In this document: positions 24,819 to 29,222 of the stretch, piece by piece
Layout: every line of letters begins with the position of its first letter
How positions within the stretch are numbered: position 1 is the first letter of the stretch
Assembly (NCBI RefSeq): GCF_963422355.1
Contig: NC_085089.1
Span: 2,198,456 to 2,262,455, forward strand
DNA: 64,000 nt
DNA from: Corticium candelabrum
Lineage: Eukaryota; Porifera; Homoscleromorpha; Homosclerophorida; Plakinidae
Reading direction: 5' to 3'
Position numbers and translations under genes: made by a program
Notes under the pieces: model-generated
What the model saw: only the letters and a program-made list of their open reading frames with translations
Told to the model about the DNA's origin: nothing
Database searches by the model: none

Positions 24819-25219
24819 ACTACAGAATTGTCGGAGTGGATAACGTTTCTGAAAATACTACGTCATTTTTCCCGGGTACAAGCTCTATTCAAACCATGAA
24901 TCTGTCTTCTTCGCTAACAGGTTTGTCACTGCATAATGCGTCATCATTTCTGACCAGATATCACATGAAATCTGTAATCTCAATGAACTTGCCCGGTATG
25001 GAATCAGAGTCACTAGTCGTGAATTCTACTGTAATATCTTTGTCTCCAACGGGGTACTGGGGTACAGATTCGCTTTTCGTGAGTTCAATGGTATCAGTGT
25101 CGCCTACTGGGTACTTGGGTGAACCGGACGTTAAGCCAGTTGGCGAGAAAGGCAGTGGATCTTTAAATGTACTTTCTAGTTATGTCGTACTGGGTTGTGT
25201 TTTCTTAAGTATCTTCTAA
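2..25219 (+). CDS. Giant cysteine-rich tandem-repeat cell-surface protein, predicted GPI-anchored (5' end outside window)
   Basis: I do not recognise this family. The frame is open from the left edge to the TAA at 25217-25219, at least 8,405 residues without an intron. It consists of a 241-residue unit repeated about 34 times. Each unit has half A (114 aa, first copy 314-655) and half B (127 aa, from 656). Both begin C-D-A-x-x-C-C-C and carry ten cysteines, at A 1,6,7,8,32,42,50,79,85,90 and B 1,6,7,8,34,45,55,82,88,93, so they are an old internal duplication. Ten cysteines per half fits five disulfides in an extracellular domain. B has one N-V-T sequon. The last B diverges after G-V-F-T-G (about 24815) into a Ser/Thr-rich stalk with several N-x-S/T sites, then a small-residue site (E-K-G-S-G-S) and an 18-residue hydrophobic tail, as in GPI signals. 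This frame was chosen because the cysteine pattern is internally duplicated, the only variable base is silent in it, and it continues into a plausible C terminus. Surface location is inference; function is unknown. Confidence 0.8.
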   Translation, partial: TYKPVAGASGCPSNGANVTMSCRVRGDLYMTCGDVSSGVLIRKRGSGPVTYVIAHRDACNSEFECMGGGCSSKGVFTGRYRAVGVTGTPRPTTVSATSATTVSGCDASTCCCVKSATATQSGNEVSVQVSQSGSQCGAHTAATVTCHVESDTVCIESGDNPSFAVYKSGAIAYVVKDLDDDSCDARMRCQSGPCAVSTSDWAGQYAETSDAPATWPPRCDARQCCCAAAATVSGSGSALTLTYKPVAGASGCPSNGANVTMSCRVRGDLYMTCGDVSSGVLIRKRGSGPVTYVIAHRDACNSEFECMGGGCSSKGVFTGRYRAVGVTGTPRPTTVSATSATTVSGCDASTCCCVKSATATQSGNEVSVQVSQSGSQCGAHTAATVTCHVESDTVCIESGDNPSFAVYKSGAIAYVVKDLDDDSCDARMRCQSGPCAVSTSDWAGQYAETSDAPATWPPRCDARQCCCAAAATVSGSGSALTLTYKPVAGASGCPSNGANVTMSCRVRGDLYMTCGDVSSGVLIRKRGSGPVTYVIAHRDACNSEFECMGGGCSSKGVFTGRYRAVGVTGTPRPTTVSATSATTVSGCDASTCCCVKSATATQSGNEVSVQVSQSGSQCGAHTAATVTCHVESDTVCIESGDNPSFAVYKSGAIAYVVKDLDDDSCDARMRCQSGPCAVSTSDWAGQYAETSDAPATWPPRCDARQCCCAAAATVSGSGSALTLTYKPVAGASGCPSNGANVTMSCRVRGDLYMTCGDVSSGVLIRKRGSGPVTYVIAHRDACNSEFECMGGGCSSKGVFTGRYRAVGVTGTPRPTTVSATSATTVSGCDASTCCCVKSATATQSGNEVSVQVSQSGSQCGAHTAATVTCHVESDTVCIESGDNPSFAVYKSGAIAYVVKDLDDDSCDARMRCQSGPCAVSTSDWAGQYAETSDAPATWPPRCDARQCCCAAAATVSGSGSALTLTYKPVAGASGCPSNGANVTMSCRVRGDLYMTCGDVSSGVLIRKRGSGPVTYVIAHRDACNSEFECMGGGCSSKGVFTGRYRAVGVTGTPRPTTVSATSATTVSGCDASTCCCVKSATATQSGNEVSVQVSQSGSQCGAHTAATVTCHVESDTVCIESGDNPSFAVYKSGAIAYVVKDLDDDSCDARMRCQSGPCAVSTSDWAGQYAETSDAPATWPPRCDARQCCCAAAATVSGSGSALTLTYKPVAGASGCPSNGANVTMSCRVRGDLYMTCGDVSSGVLIRKRGSGPVTYVIAHRDACNSEFECMGGGCSSKGVFTGRYRAVGVTGTPRPTTVSATSATTVSGCDASTCCCVKSATATQSGNEVSVQVSQSGSQCGAHTAATVTCHVESDTVCIESGDNPSFAVYKSGAIAYVVKDLDDDSCDARMRCQSGPCAVSTSDWAGQYAETSDAPATWPPRCDARQCCCAAAATVSGSGSALTLTYKPVAGASGCPSNGANVTMSCRVRGDLYMTCGDVSSGVLIRKRGSGPVTYVIAHRDACNSEFECMGGGCSSKGVFTGRYRAVGVTGTPRPTTVSATSATTVSGCDASTCCCVKSATATQSGNEVSVQVSQSGSQCGAHTAATVTCHVESDTVCIESGDNPSFAVYKSGAIAYVVKDLDDDSCDARMRCQSGPCAVSTSDWAGQYAETSDAPATWPPRCDARQCCCAAAATVSGSGSALTLTYKPVAGASGCPSNGANVTMSCRVRGDLYMTCGDVSSGVLIRKRGSGPVTYVIAHRDACNSEFECMGGGCSSKGVFTGRYRAVGVTGTPRPTTVSATSATTVSGCDASTCCCVKSATATQSGNEVSVQVSQSGSQCGAHTAATVTCHVESDTVCIESGDNPSFAVYKSGAIAYVVKDLDDDSCDARMRCQSGPCAVSTSDWAGQYAETSDAPATWPPRCDARQCCCAAAATVSGSGSALTLTYKPVAGASGCPSNGANVTMSCRVRGDLYMTCGDVSSGVLIRKRGSGPVTYVIAHRDACNSEFECMGGGCSSKGVFTGRYRAVGVTGTPRPTTVSATSATTVSGCDASTCCCVKSATATQSGNEVSVQVSQSGSQCGAHTAATVTCHVESDTVCIESGDNPSFAVYKSGAIAYVVKDLDDDSCDARMRCQSGPCAVSTSDWAGQYAETSDAPATWPPRCDARQCCCAAAATVSGSGSALTLTYKPVAGASGCPSNGANVTMSCRVRGDLYMTCGDVSSGVLIRKRGSGPVTYVIAHRDACNSEFECMGGGCSSKGVFTGRYRAVGVTGTPRPTTVSATSATTVSGCDASTCCCVKSATATQSGNEVSVQVSQSGSQCGAHTAATVTCHVESDTVCIESGDNPSFAVYKSGAIAYVVKDLDDDSCDARMRCQSGPCAVSTSDWAGQYAETSDAPATWPPRCDARQCCCAAAATVSGSGSALTLTYKPVAGASGCPSNGANVTMSCRVRGDLYMTCGDVSSGVLIRKRGSGPVTYVIAHRDACNSEFECMGGGCSSKGVFTGRYRAVGVTGTPRPTTVSATSATTVSGCDASTCCCVKSATATQSGNEVSVQVSQSGSQCGAHTAATVTCHVESDTVCIESGDNPSFAVYKSGAIAYVVKDLDDDSCDARMRCQSGPCAVSTSDWAGQYAETSDAPATWPPRCDARQCCCAAAATVSGSGSALTLTYKPVAGASGCPSNGANVTMSCRVRGDLYMTCGDVSSGVLIRKRGSGPVTYVIAHRDACNSEFECMGGGCSSKGVFTGRYRAVGVTGTPRPTTVSATSATTVSGCDASTCCCVKSATATQSGNEVSVQVSQSGSQCGAHTAATVTCHVESDTVCIESGDNPSFAVYKSGAIAYVVKDLDDDSCDARMRCQSGPCAVSTSDWAGQYAETSDAPATWPPRCDARQCCCAAAATVSGSGSALTLTYKPVAGASGCPSNGANVTMSCRVRGDLYMTCGDVSSGVLIRKRGSGPVTYVIAHRDACNSEFECMGGGCSSKGVFTGRYRAVGVTGTPRPTTVSATSATTVSGCDASTCCCVKSATATQSGNEVSVQVSQSGSQCGAHTAATVTCHVESDTVCIESGDNPSFAVYKSGAIAYVVKDLDDDSCDARMRCQSGPCAVSTSDWAGQYAETSDAPATWPPRCDARQCCCAAAATVSGSGSALTLTYKPVAGASGCPSNGANVTMSCRVRGDLYMTCGDVSSGVLIRKRGSGPVTYVIAHRDACNSEFECMGGGCSSKGVFTGRYRAVGVTGTPRPTTVSATSATTVSGCDASTCCCVKSATATQSGNEVSVQVSQSGSQCGAHTAATVTCHVESDTVCIESGDNPSFAVYKSGAIAYVVKDLDDDSCDARMRCQSGPCAVSTSDWAGQYAETSDAPATWPPRCDARQCCCAAAATVSGSGSALTLTYKPVAGASGCPSNGANVTMSCRVRGDLYMTCGDVSSGVLIRKRGSGPVTYVIAHRDACNSEFECMGGGCSSKGVFTGRYRAVGVTGTPRPTTVSATSATTVSGCDASTCCCVKSATATQSGNEVSVQVSQSGSQCGAHTAATVTCHVESDTVCIESGDNPSFAVYKSGAIAYVVKDLDDDSCDARMRCQSGPCAVSTSDWAGQYAETSDAPATWPPRCDARQCCCAAAATVSGSGSALTLTYKPVAGASGCPSNGANVTMSCRVRGDLYMTCGDVSSGVLIRKRGSGPVTYVIAHRDACNSEFECMGGGCSSKGVFTGRYRAVGVTGTPRPTTVSATSATTVSGCDASTCCCVKSATATQSGNEVSVQVSQSGSQCGAHTAATVTCHVESDTVCIESGDNPSFAVYKSGAIAYVVKDLDDDSCDARMRCQSGPCAVSTSDWAGQYAETSDAPATWPPRCDARQCCCAAAATVSGSGSALTLTYKPVAGASGCPSNGANVTMSCRVRGDLYMTCGDVSSGVLIRKRGSGPVTYVIAHRDACNSEFECMGGGCSSKGVFTGRYRAVGVTGTPRPTTVSATSATTVSGCDASTCCCVKSATATQSGNEVSVQVSQSGSQCGAHTAATVTCHVESDTVCIESGDNPSFAVYKSGAIAYVVKDLDDDSCDARMRCQSGPCAVSTSDWAGQYAETSDAPATWPPRCDARQCCCAAAATVSGSGSALTLTYKPVAGASGCPSNGANVTMSCRVRGDLYMTCGDVSSGVLIRKRGSGPVTYVIAHRDACNSEFECMGGGCSSKGVFTGRYRAVGVTGTPRPTTVSATSATTVSGCDASTCCCVKSATATQSGNEVSVQVSQSGSQCGAHTAATVTCHVESDTVCIESGDNPSFAVYKSGAIAYVVKDLDDDSCDARMRCQSGPCAVSTSDWAGQYAETSDAPATWPPRCDARQCCCAAAATVSGSGSALTLTYKPVAGASGCPSNGANVTMSCRVRGDLYMTCGDVSSGVLIRKRGSGPVTYVIAHRDACNSEFECMGGGCSSKGVFTGRYRAVGVTGTPRPTTVSATSATTVSGCDASTCCCVKSATATQSGNEVSVQVSQSGSQCGAHTAATVTCHVESDTVCIESGDNPSFAVYKSGAIAYVVKDLDDDSCDARMRCQSGPCAVSTSDWAGQYAETSDAPATWPPRCDARQCCCAAAATVSGSGSALTLTYKPVAGASGCPSNGANVTMSCRVRGDLYMTCGDVSSGVLIRKRGSGPVTYVIAHRDACNSEFECMGGGCSSKGVFTGRYRAVGVTGTPRPTTVSATSATTVSGCDASTCCCVKSATATQSGNEVSVQVSQSGSQCGAHTAATVTCHVESDTVCIESGDNPSFAVYKSGAIAYVVKDLDDDSCDARMRCQSGPCAVSTSDWAGQYAETSDAPATWPPRCDARQCCCAAAATVSGSGSALTLTYKPVAGASGCPSNGANVTMSCRVRGDLYMTCGDVSSGVLIRKRGSGPVTYVIAHRDACNSEFECMGGGCSSKGVFTGRYRAVGVTGTPRPTTVSATSATTVSGCDASTCCCVKSATATQSGNEVSVQVSQSGSQCGAHTAATVTCHVESDTVCIESGDNPSFAVYKSGAIAYVVKDLDDDSCDARMRCQSGPCAVSTSDWAGQYAETSDAPATWPPRCDARQCCCAAAATVSGSGSALTLTYKPVAGASGCPSNGANVTMSCRVRGDLYMTCGDVSSGVLIRKRGSGPVTYVIAHRDACNSEFECMGGGCSSKGVFTGRYRAVGVTGTPRPTTVSATSATTVSGCDASTCCCVKSATATQSGNEVSVQVSQSGSQCGAHTAATVTCHVESDTVCIESGDNPSFAVYKSGAIAYVVKDLDDDSCDARMRCQSGPCAVSTSDWAGQYAETSDAPATWPPRCDARQCCCAAAATVSGSGSALTLTYKPVAGASGCPSNGANVTMSCRVRGDLYMTCGDVSSGVLIRKRGSGPVTYVIAHRDACNSEFECMGGGCSSKGVFTGRYRAVGVTGTPRPTTVSATSATTVSGCDASTCCCVKSATATQSGNEVSVQVSQSGSQCGAHTAATVTCHVESDTVCIESGDNPSFAVYKSGAIAYVVKDLDDDSCDARMRCQSGPCAVSTSDWAGQYAETSDAPATWPPRCDARQCCCAAAATVSGSGSALTLTYKPVAGASGCPSNGANVTMSCRVRGDLYMTCGDVSSGVLIRKRGSGPVTYVIAHRDACNSEFECMGGGCSSKGVFTGRYRAVGVTGTPRPTTVSATSATTVSGCDASTCCCVKSATATQSGNEVSVQVSQSGSQCGAHTAATVTCHVESDTVCIESGDNPSFAVYKSGAIAYVVKDLDDDSCDARMRCQSGPCAVSTSDWAGQYAETSDAPATWPPRCDARQCCCAAAATVSGSGSALTLTYKPVAGASGCPSNGANVTMSCRVRGDLYMTCGDVSSGVLIRKRGSGPVTYVIAHRDACNSEFECMGGGCSSKGVFTGRYRAVGVTGTPRPTTVSATSATTVSGCDASTCCCVKSATATQSGNEVSVQVSQSGSQCGAHTAATVTCHVESDTVCIESGDNPSFAVYKSGAIAYVVKDLDDDSCDARMRCQSGPCAVSTSDWAGQYAETSDAPATWPPRCDARQCCCAAAATVSGSGSALTLTYKPVAGASGCPSNGANVTMSCRVRGDLYMTCGDVSSGVLIRKRGSGPVTYVIAHRDACNSEFECMGGGCSSKGVFTGRYRAVGVTGTPRPTTVSATSATTVSGCDASTCCCVKSATATQSGNEVSVQVSQSGSQCGAHTAATVTCHVESDTVCIESGDNPSFAVYKSGAIAYVVKDLDDDSCDARMRCQSGPCAVSTSDWAGQYAETSDAPATWPPRCDARQCCCAAAATVSGSGSALTLTYKPVAGASGCPSNGANVTMSCRVRGDLYMTCGDVSSGVLIRKRGSGPVTYVIAHRDACNSEFECMGGGCSSKGVFTGRYRAVGVTGTPRPTTVSATSATTVSGCDASTCCCVKSATATQSGNEVSVQVSQSGSQCGAHTAATVTCHVESDTVCIESGDNPSFAVYKSGAIAYVVKDLDDDSCDARMRCQSGPCAVSTSDWAGQYAETSDAPATWPPRCDARQCCCAAAATVSGSGSALTLTYKPVAGASGCPSNGANVTMSCRVRGDLYMTCGDVSSGVLIRKRGSGPVTYVIAHRDACNSEFECMGGGCSSKGVFTGRYRAVGVTGTPRPTTVSATSATTVSGCDASTCCCVKSATATQSGNEVSVQVSQSGSQCGAHTAATVTCHVESDTVCIESGDNPSFAVYKSGAIAYVVKDLDDDSCDARMRCQSGPCAVSTSDWAGQYAETSDAPATWPPRCDARQCCCAAAATVSGSGSALTLTYKPVAGASGCPSNGANVTMSCRVRGDLYMTCGDVSSGVLIRKRGSGPVTYVIAHRDACNSEFECMGGGCSSKGVFTGRYRAVGVTGTPRPTTVSATSATTVSGCDASTCCCVKSATATQSGNEVSVQVSQSGSQCGAHTAATVTCHVESDTVCIESGDNPSFAVYKSGAIAYVVKDLDDDSCDARMRCQSGPCAVSTSDWAGQYAETSDAPATWPPRCDARQCCCAAAATVSGSGSALTLTYKPVAGASGCPSNGANVTMSCRVRGDLYMTCGDVSSGVLIRKRGSGPVTYVIAHRDACNSEFECMGGGCSSKGVFTGRYRAVGVTGTPRPTTVSATSATTVSGCDASTCCCVKSATATQSGNEVSVQVSQSGSQCGAHTAATVTCHVESDTVCIESGDNPSFAVYKSGAIAYVVKDLDDDSCDARMRCQSGPCAVSTSDWAGQYAETSDAPATWPPRCDARQCCCAAAATVSGSGSALTLTYKPVAGASGCPSNGANVTMSCRVRGDLYMTCGDVSSGVLIRKRGSGPVTYVIAHRDACNSEFECMGGGCSSKGVFTGRYRAVGVTGTPRPTTVSATSATTVSGCDASTCCCVKSATATQSGNEVSVQVSQSGSQCGAHTAATVTCHVESDTVCIESGDNPSFAVYKSGAIAYVVKDLDDDSCDARMRCQSGPCAVSTSDWAGQYAETSDAPATWPPRCDARQCCCAAAATVSGSGSALTLTYKPVAGASGCPSNGANVTMSCRVRGDLYMTCGDVSSGVLIRKRGSGPVTYVIAHRDACNSEFECMGGGCSSKGVFTGRYRAVGVTGTPRPTTVSATSATTVSGCDASTCCCVKSATATQSGNEVSVQVSQSGSQCGAHTAATVTCHVESDTVCIESGDNPSFAVYKSGAIAYVVKDLDDDSCDARMRCQSGPCAVSTSDWAGQYAETSDAPATWPPRCDARQCCCAAAATVSGSGSALTLTYKPVAGASGCPSNGANVTMSCRVRGDLYMTCGDVSSGVLIRKRGSGPVTYVIAHRDACNSEFECMGGGCSSKGVFTGRYRAVGVTGTPRPTTVSATSATTVSGCDASTCCCVKSATATQSGNEVSVQVSQSGSQCGAHTAATVTCHVESDTVCIESGDNPSFAVYKSGAIAYVVKDLDDDSCDARMRCQSGPCAVSTSDWAGQYAETSDAPATWPPRCDARQCCCAAAATVSGSGSALTLTYKPVAGASGCPSNGANVTMSCRVRGDLYMTCGDVSSGVLIRKRGSGPVTYVIAHRDACNSEFECMGGGCSSKGVFTGRYRAVGVTGTPRPTTVSATSATTVSGCDASTCCCVKSATATQSGNEVSVQVSQSGSQCGAHTAATVTCHVESDTVCIESGDNPSFAVYKSGAIAYVVKDLDDDSCDARMRCQSGPCAVSTSDWAGQYAETSDAPATWPPRCDARQCCCAAAATVSGSGSALTLTYKPVAGASGCPSNGANVTMSCRVRGDLYMTCGDVSSGVLIRKRGSGPVTYVIAHRDACNSEFECMGGGCSSKGVFTGHYRIVGVDNVSENTTSFFPGTSSIQTMNLSSSLTGLSLHNASSFLTRYHMKSVISMNLPGMESESLVVNSTVISLSPTGYWGTDSLFVSSMVSVSPTGYLGEPDVKPVGEKGSGSLNVLSSYVVLGCVFLSIF

Positions 25220-25427
25220 TTTCGTAGTTAGTACGTACAGTTAGCTAGTTGCTTGATGATATGGTGACGGTCATGTTTTAGGTATAGTTTACCTTCAGCG
25301 GATATAGTTGCAGCATTCACGTAGACGTTCTCATGGTGCCTTTTCTCGACCTTTGTAATGAATGCATAATTTCTGTGGGTACTTGCTAGTATACCATAAT
25401 GCTTTAGTGCTGTCTTTGCTGTATGCA

Positions 25428-25433
25428 AATAAA
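25428..25433 (+). promoter_or_regulatory. Putative polyadenylation signal of the giant repeat gene
   Basis: A canonical AATAAA lies about 210 bp after the TAA of the repeat protein, a normal 3' UTR distance. No transcript evidence is available. Confidence 0.4.
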
Positions 25434-26248
25434 ACCGTACTGTTGAATTTTTATTGTTGGATGAACGTTGTTTGTTAAACCGCCCGCTTACACAAATTGG
25501 AAATGTTTCGCAGCACCACTTGCATGTGCATGGAAATCTTACGGACGGATCTATGGGTGTGCCATGGTGTACTTGGACATCCCATGCCAGTCCTGTCCCA
25601 TGTTGCTTTCTGTCTTCTACCTTTCGTTCTTCCAAAGGGGACGTCGCGAATGAAGTCAGTCTGAGCACGAGCGAAGTGAATGAACCTGGCATATATGCAT
25701 ATATAGTCACTGCTCATAGGAGTATGACCACAGGGGACAGGCCCCCAATCACAAGCCTATGTGCACTATATATAGAATAGGTTATCGTTAAAACGAGCTG
25801 GAGGAGCTATATATACAATAATGGCATCCTGGTTGCTCCCCCAACCTGAATGCCATTTCTACGCCTTTGCGGCAGTGCTGATTGCATTGCGATTCACAAT
25901 GCTACCTGCACGGTCAAGTGACTCCCGGATATGAAGAAGACCCACCTGTGCTGTAATCTGTTCGTGTTCCCAGGTAAACTATTGTCTAAAGTAATAACGG
26001 TATACGAAATGCACTACTTGTCTGCACTGCGTACTGTATGGACTGTAAGTGTACCGGCTTCGCTGCAGCAGAATCCAGAGGTTTCATTGACTAGCTACTC
26101 AATTAGAGTTGGTGATATTGTGAGACTAGATGATGCAAAGGGACAATGCCTAGAAGACTCCATAGCAGTGACAGACCTATATTCTATGGAAGAACTCTGG
26201 GAGGACGTGAAAAGCATGTAGAGCAACTGTAGTCTAGCTGTGCATGTA

Positions 26249-26251
<3 letters not shown>
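25434..26251. other. Intergenic stretch, no supported gene
   Basis: Short open frames occur on both strands (for example 25228-25710 minus and 25931-26221 plus). None shows a domain I recognise, a convincing splice structure or a repeated motif. The sequence is A+T-rich and otherwise unremarkable. Confidence 0.5.

Positions 26252-26311
<60 letters not shown>
26252..26311. repeat. (TA)n microsatellite
   Basis: About 30 uninterrupted TA units directly abut the 5' side of the retrotransposon fragment. Confidence 0.97.
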
Positions 26312-26315
<4 letters not shown>

Positions 26316-26999
26316 AGGCATGAGTTCACTGTTGCTCTACGACTTCGGCTGGGTATTCCTCTTTTTCCGTCTCATCCAAACGCTGTACACTGCCCATGTG
26401 GTCAATTGATTTACAAATTTGGTGATCATCTTCTCGGCTGTCGTAAGAACTCGTTGAGATCAAAACGCCACGATGCTTTAAGGGACACCATCTATAATGC
26501 ACTGTTGATAGATGACAAAGGGACTTTACTAGAACAGAGATTTTCGTCACAGAATAACAATCGCCCTGGTGATGTTTACCATCCCAACTTTCTGTTTGGA
26601 CGTCCTGCCTATTTTGACCTTACCATCCGTAACACAGTCCAATTGAAATTTGTTGCCAACAGTGCAAATTCTGCTGGTTCAGCTGCAGCAGCAGGTGAAC
26701 TTGAAAAAGATCTCAAGTACGAAGAAGCAGTCGCTGACAGTGGTGCCTTGTTCTTCCCACTAGCAGTGGAAACGTATGGTTGTTGGACTCCTGCTAGTCT
26801 GGATACTATTAAAACTATTGCGTCTAAAGTAGTGACTGCGACTAGTATTCCTTTTACACAAGCGTATTCTAATTTAATGCAACAACTGTCTGTTACTTTG
26901 TGGAAATTTAATGCTCGCTTGATACAAAGTAGATTAATGTTAGATGCTGATGTAATTGCTTGGGATTTGCCGGTTTTGTCTGTTAGTAGTTTGTTATAA
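26312..26999 (+). mobile_element. 5'-truncated non-LTR retrotransposon: C-terminal end of the reverse-transcriptase polyprotein
   Basis: The open frame of about 229 codons matches the region after the reverse transcriptase in invertebrate non-LTR elements, as I remember that family. It starts with an arginine-rich L-R-L-G-I-P-type helix. A C-x-C-x9-H-x3-C zinc-binding motif with D-H-L-L-G-C follows, then R-H-D-A-L-R-D, R-P-G-D-V-Y-H-P, G-R-P-A-Y-F-D and Q-L-S-V-T-L-W. There is no polymerase or endonuclease domain upstream, only a (TA)n tract, and another TA-rich tract follows the stop. It is a 5'-truncated copy with an intact tail frame. An ATG in the TA repeat extends the open frame artificially to 26244. 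Confidence 0.75.
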
Positions 27000-27000
27000 A

Positions 27001-27009
27001 ATATAATAT

Positions 27010-27040
<31 letters not shown>

Positions 27041-27051
27041 AATATATATAT
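27001..27051. repeat. TA-rich microsatellite after the LINE fragment
   Basis: TATATA tracts interrupted by AAATA follow the stop codon of the retrotransposon fragment directly. This is probably its 3' tail or an insertion-site repeat. Confidence 0.85.
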
Positions 27052-27764
27052 AGTCCCGTATCTAGTTTCGGATCATATAGATTCGTACTCGAAATCTTGG
27101 TCCAACGCAATTGTGTAAGTATGAATATAGGGCAACGTAGAGAGGTTAGGTAACTATCTTGATTCGTGACAATCAATGGATTTGGCTCGTTCGGGAGCTC
27201 CAGAGTTACGGTGTCTCGATTTGGGCAACATACGAGTCGGTAGTACCGTAAGGGCTCTAGCGAGAACGAGATTCAACTAAACCTTTACCTCGCCCTACCT
27301 CTACACCCAGACAAATACCTCTAGTTTCGGATGACCTCTCGTGTAGAGCTACCACAGCATAGATACGAACCGAATCTATTTGCTGCAGTAGCATAGTGTC
27401 TTGTCTCATCTTTCAAACAATCGTATGAGCAGCGTCGTCGTGTTTCGTGCGTAGCCGTGGTCGTCGTCAGAGTTGAGTGAGGGAGTTACGCCTTCTTAGT
27501 TCTAAATTTCGGATGCCCGGAACACGCTAGATCGTCATTTCCCGAGCAAATTTAGACACTCTGTCTAACGTCTATTAGAATTCCTGGTTTTTTTTATTAC
27601 TCTATTGCGCATATATACTCATAATCTATAACATCACATGACTATTACTACGCTACATCCCCTTTCTTAAAAGAAAACAAAGGAACTGTACTCCAACACT
27701 AAAAAGTTTAGTGACAACTATAGTGCAACTTACTCTGTAACGCTACACAACACAGATTGATTCA
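27052..27764. other. Intergenic stretch, no recognised feature
   Basis: No frame above about 60 codons has recognisable content, and I see no repeat. It separates the LINE fragment from the hAT-like element. Confidence 0.5.
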
Positions 27765-27772
27765 TATAGTCC

Positions 27773-28905
27773 ATGCAGGCGCGTACCGTGGATCATAAAA
27801 TTGTAGGGGGTGGGGCACAAAGTTGCGAGCACAAAGTTGCGAGCAGTAATGGTACCTTATATTTTATTTTAGACATTATACTAGCAACAACCTCCTTGAA
27901 GAGGCTTTGAAAATTGCTCTACAAGAGACTGTACTTGGCCGTATATGGCTTTCCAGCCTACAAGTTTCTTCTCTTTCTACTGCCATTAAAGTAATATTAT
28001 ACAACCTTTCTTCAGACATGCTGCATGCCTCGAAACCAATTAGTTAAGTTTTCAATCTTCTTAGACCAGAGAAAGATCGCCCTGAAGATGTCGACGAGAA
28101 GCTAGGAATGACACTTAAGGTACGTTTTCAGTAGTTTGTAGACCTCACCGCATACACTTTGGTAATAGAGATTTGAAATGTTGAACAAATCTATTATTCC
28201 TGGTGGCAGCTGATTCCATTCCTCTTCCATGTCATTTAATACTTGTGATGTATTTTGAAATTGAGGTTATTGCTTTATTTGTCTTTGTCTTCTTGACTAA
28301 AATGTTCTAGTTGAGCTTTGAGTCGCGCATGCTCAAAGTCTTAACGGTATGCATTGCAAACAGTTCTCAACGAATCCGCATGAACAGTTGTGCGTGTCAG
28401 AGTTTAGACAGTGAGAAAACTACTTTCAGCATAAACTCGCAAAGAAAAAAATTAAAACAAGCTACTCTAGCAACATGTGTGAGGTTATAGTCAGTATTAT
28501 ACTGTCAGCGAGCGGTACACTACTCTTCATAATACCAGCTAACACTGCAACAAACGAATTCGGTCGTGACCGACGCGTGGCCGCGGTGGCGCGTGCTCTG
28601 TGGGTTGCGCGTGCGGCAAGTGCTCTGCTGATGGTGCGGAGATTTCTATTGATTCCAATCTGATTGCGTGTTAGATAGAAAAGCGTAGAGTCAGCTGCAA
28701 GTGCTTCTCTTCTGTAAATTTACTGTAATACTAATTGCTAAGTCAACCAAACTCACTAGTAAAATTAGGATGAATGAGAAACTCGTGGAAAGTAGTGGAC
28801 AAGCCAGTAATCTGAATTCTGAAGAGTCTACACATTTTTAAATTGACACGCCCATGAAAACTGGGGGCCATCGCCCCCTCTGGCCCCTATTACGGTACGC
28901 CCTTG
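27773..28905 (-). mobile_element. Decayed hAT-like DNA transposon with 8-bp target duplication
   Basis: The ends are short inverted repeats: caggcgcgtaccgt on the left, and caagggcgtaccgt as the reverse complement on the right, matching at 12 of 14 bases. They are flanked by tatagtcc (27765-27772) and tatagtct (28906-28913), a 7/8 match of hAT duplication length. On the minus strand near 27955-28030 a short frame reads M-S-E-E-R-L-Y-N-I-T-L-M-A, resembling the C-terminal dimerisation region of hAT transposases. No long transposase frame survives. The family call rests on the ends, the duplication length and this one motif. Confidence 0.45.
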
Positions 28906-28913
28906 TATAGTCT

Positions 28914-29222
28914 TTGAAACGAGAAGGTTACCTAGCTGACACTGCGTCCACTGCGGGTCCATGTGGTGGTAACCTCTCCTCTGGACGCTTGCTGCATTGT
29001 TGTTGATTTTCGAATAGTCACGCTTTTGGATGGTATTTCAGCATCTACTGTAGTAGACCTTCGTCTTGATGGTAGAGTTTTGTTAGATAGTACAAATTTG
29101 ACATTTTACATGCTGTTTCTGATGTTGCAAATGTTAGTGACGGTAGAGATGAATCTGGTTTCACTGCTCCTGTCGATCTGTTGTTGGTATGATATTGGCG
29201 CGTTGACTTGCGGACTGAAAGA
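28914..29222. other. Spacer between hAT-like element and gypsy integrase remnant
   Basis: I see no recognisable gene or repeat here. The minus-strand side may be the untranslated part of the gypsy-type element next to it. Confidence 0.4.

Noticed and set aside
293..24820. Minus-strand frames of 198-222 codons and 76 codons in every unit, and 68-codon plus frames
   Set aside because: They are shadows of the repeat unit, repeated every 723 bp, Arg/Ala-rich and without recognisable domains.
31..24843. Second plus-strand frame open for 8,270 codons over the array
   Set aside because: A period divisible by three in stop-poor G+C-rich DNA keeps any open frame open. This one is Arg/Gln-rich, has no domain logic, turns the one variable base into Ser/Thr changes, and ends 25 bases after the array.
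25228..25710. Minus-strand frame of 160 codons (Cys/His-containing) beside the giant gene
   Set aside because: It overlaps the presumed 3' UTR, has no recognised domain, and the opposite strand is open as well. Too weak to call.
25931..26221. Plus-strand frame of 96 codons
   Set aside because: No family resemblance, splice context or repeat relation that I can see.
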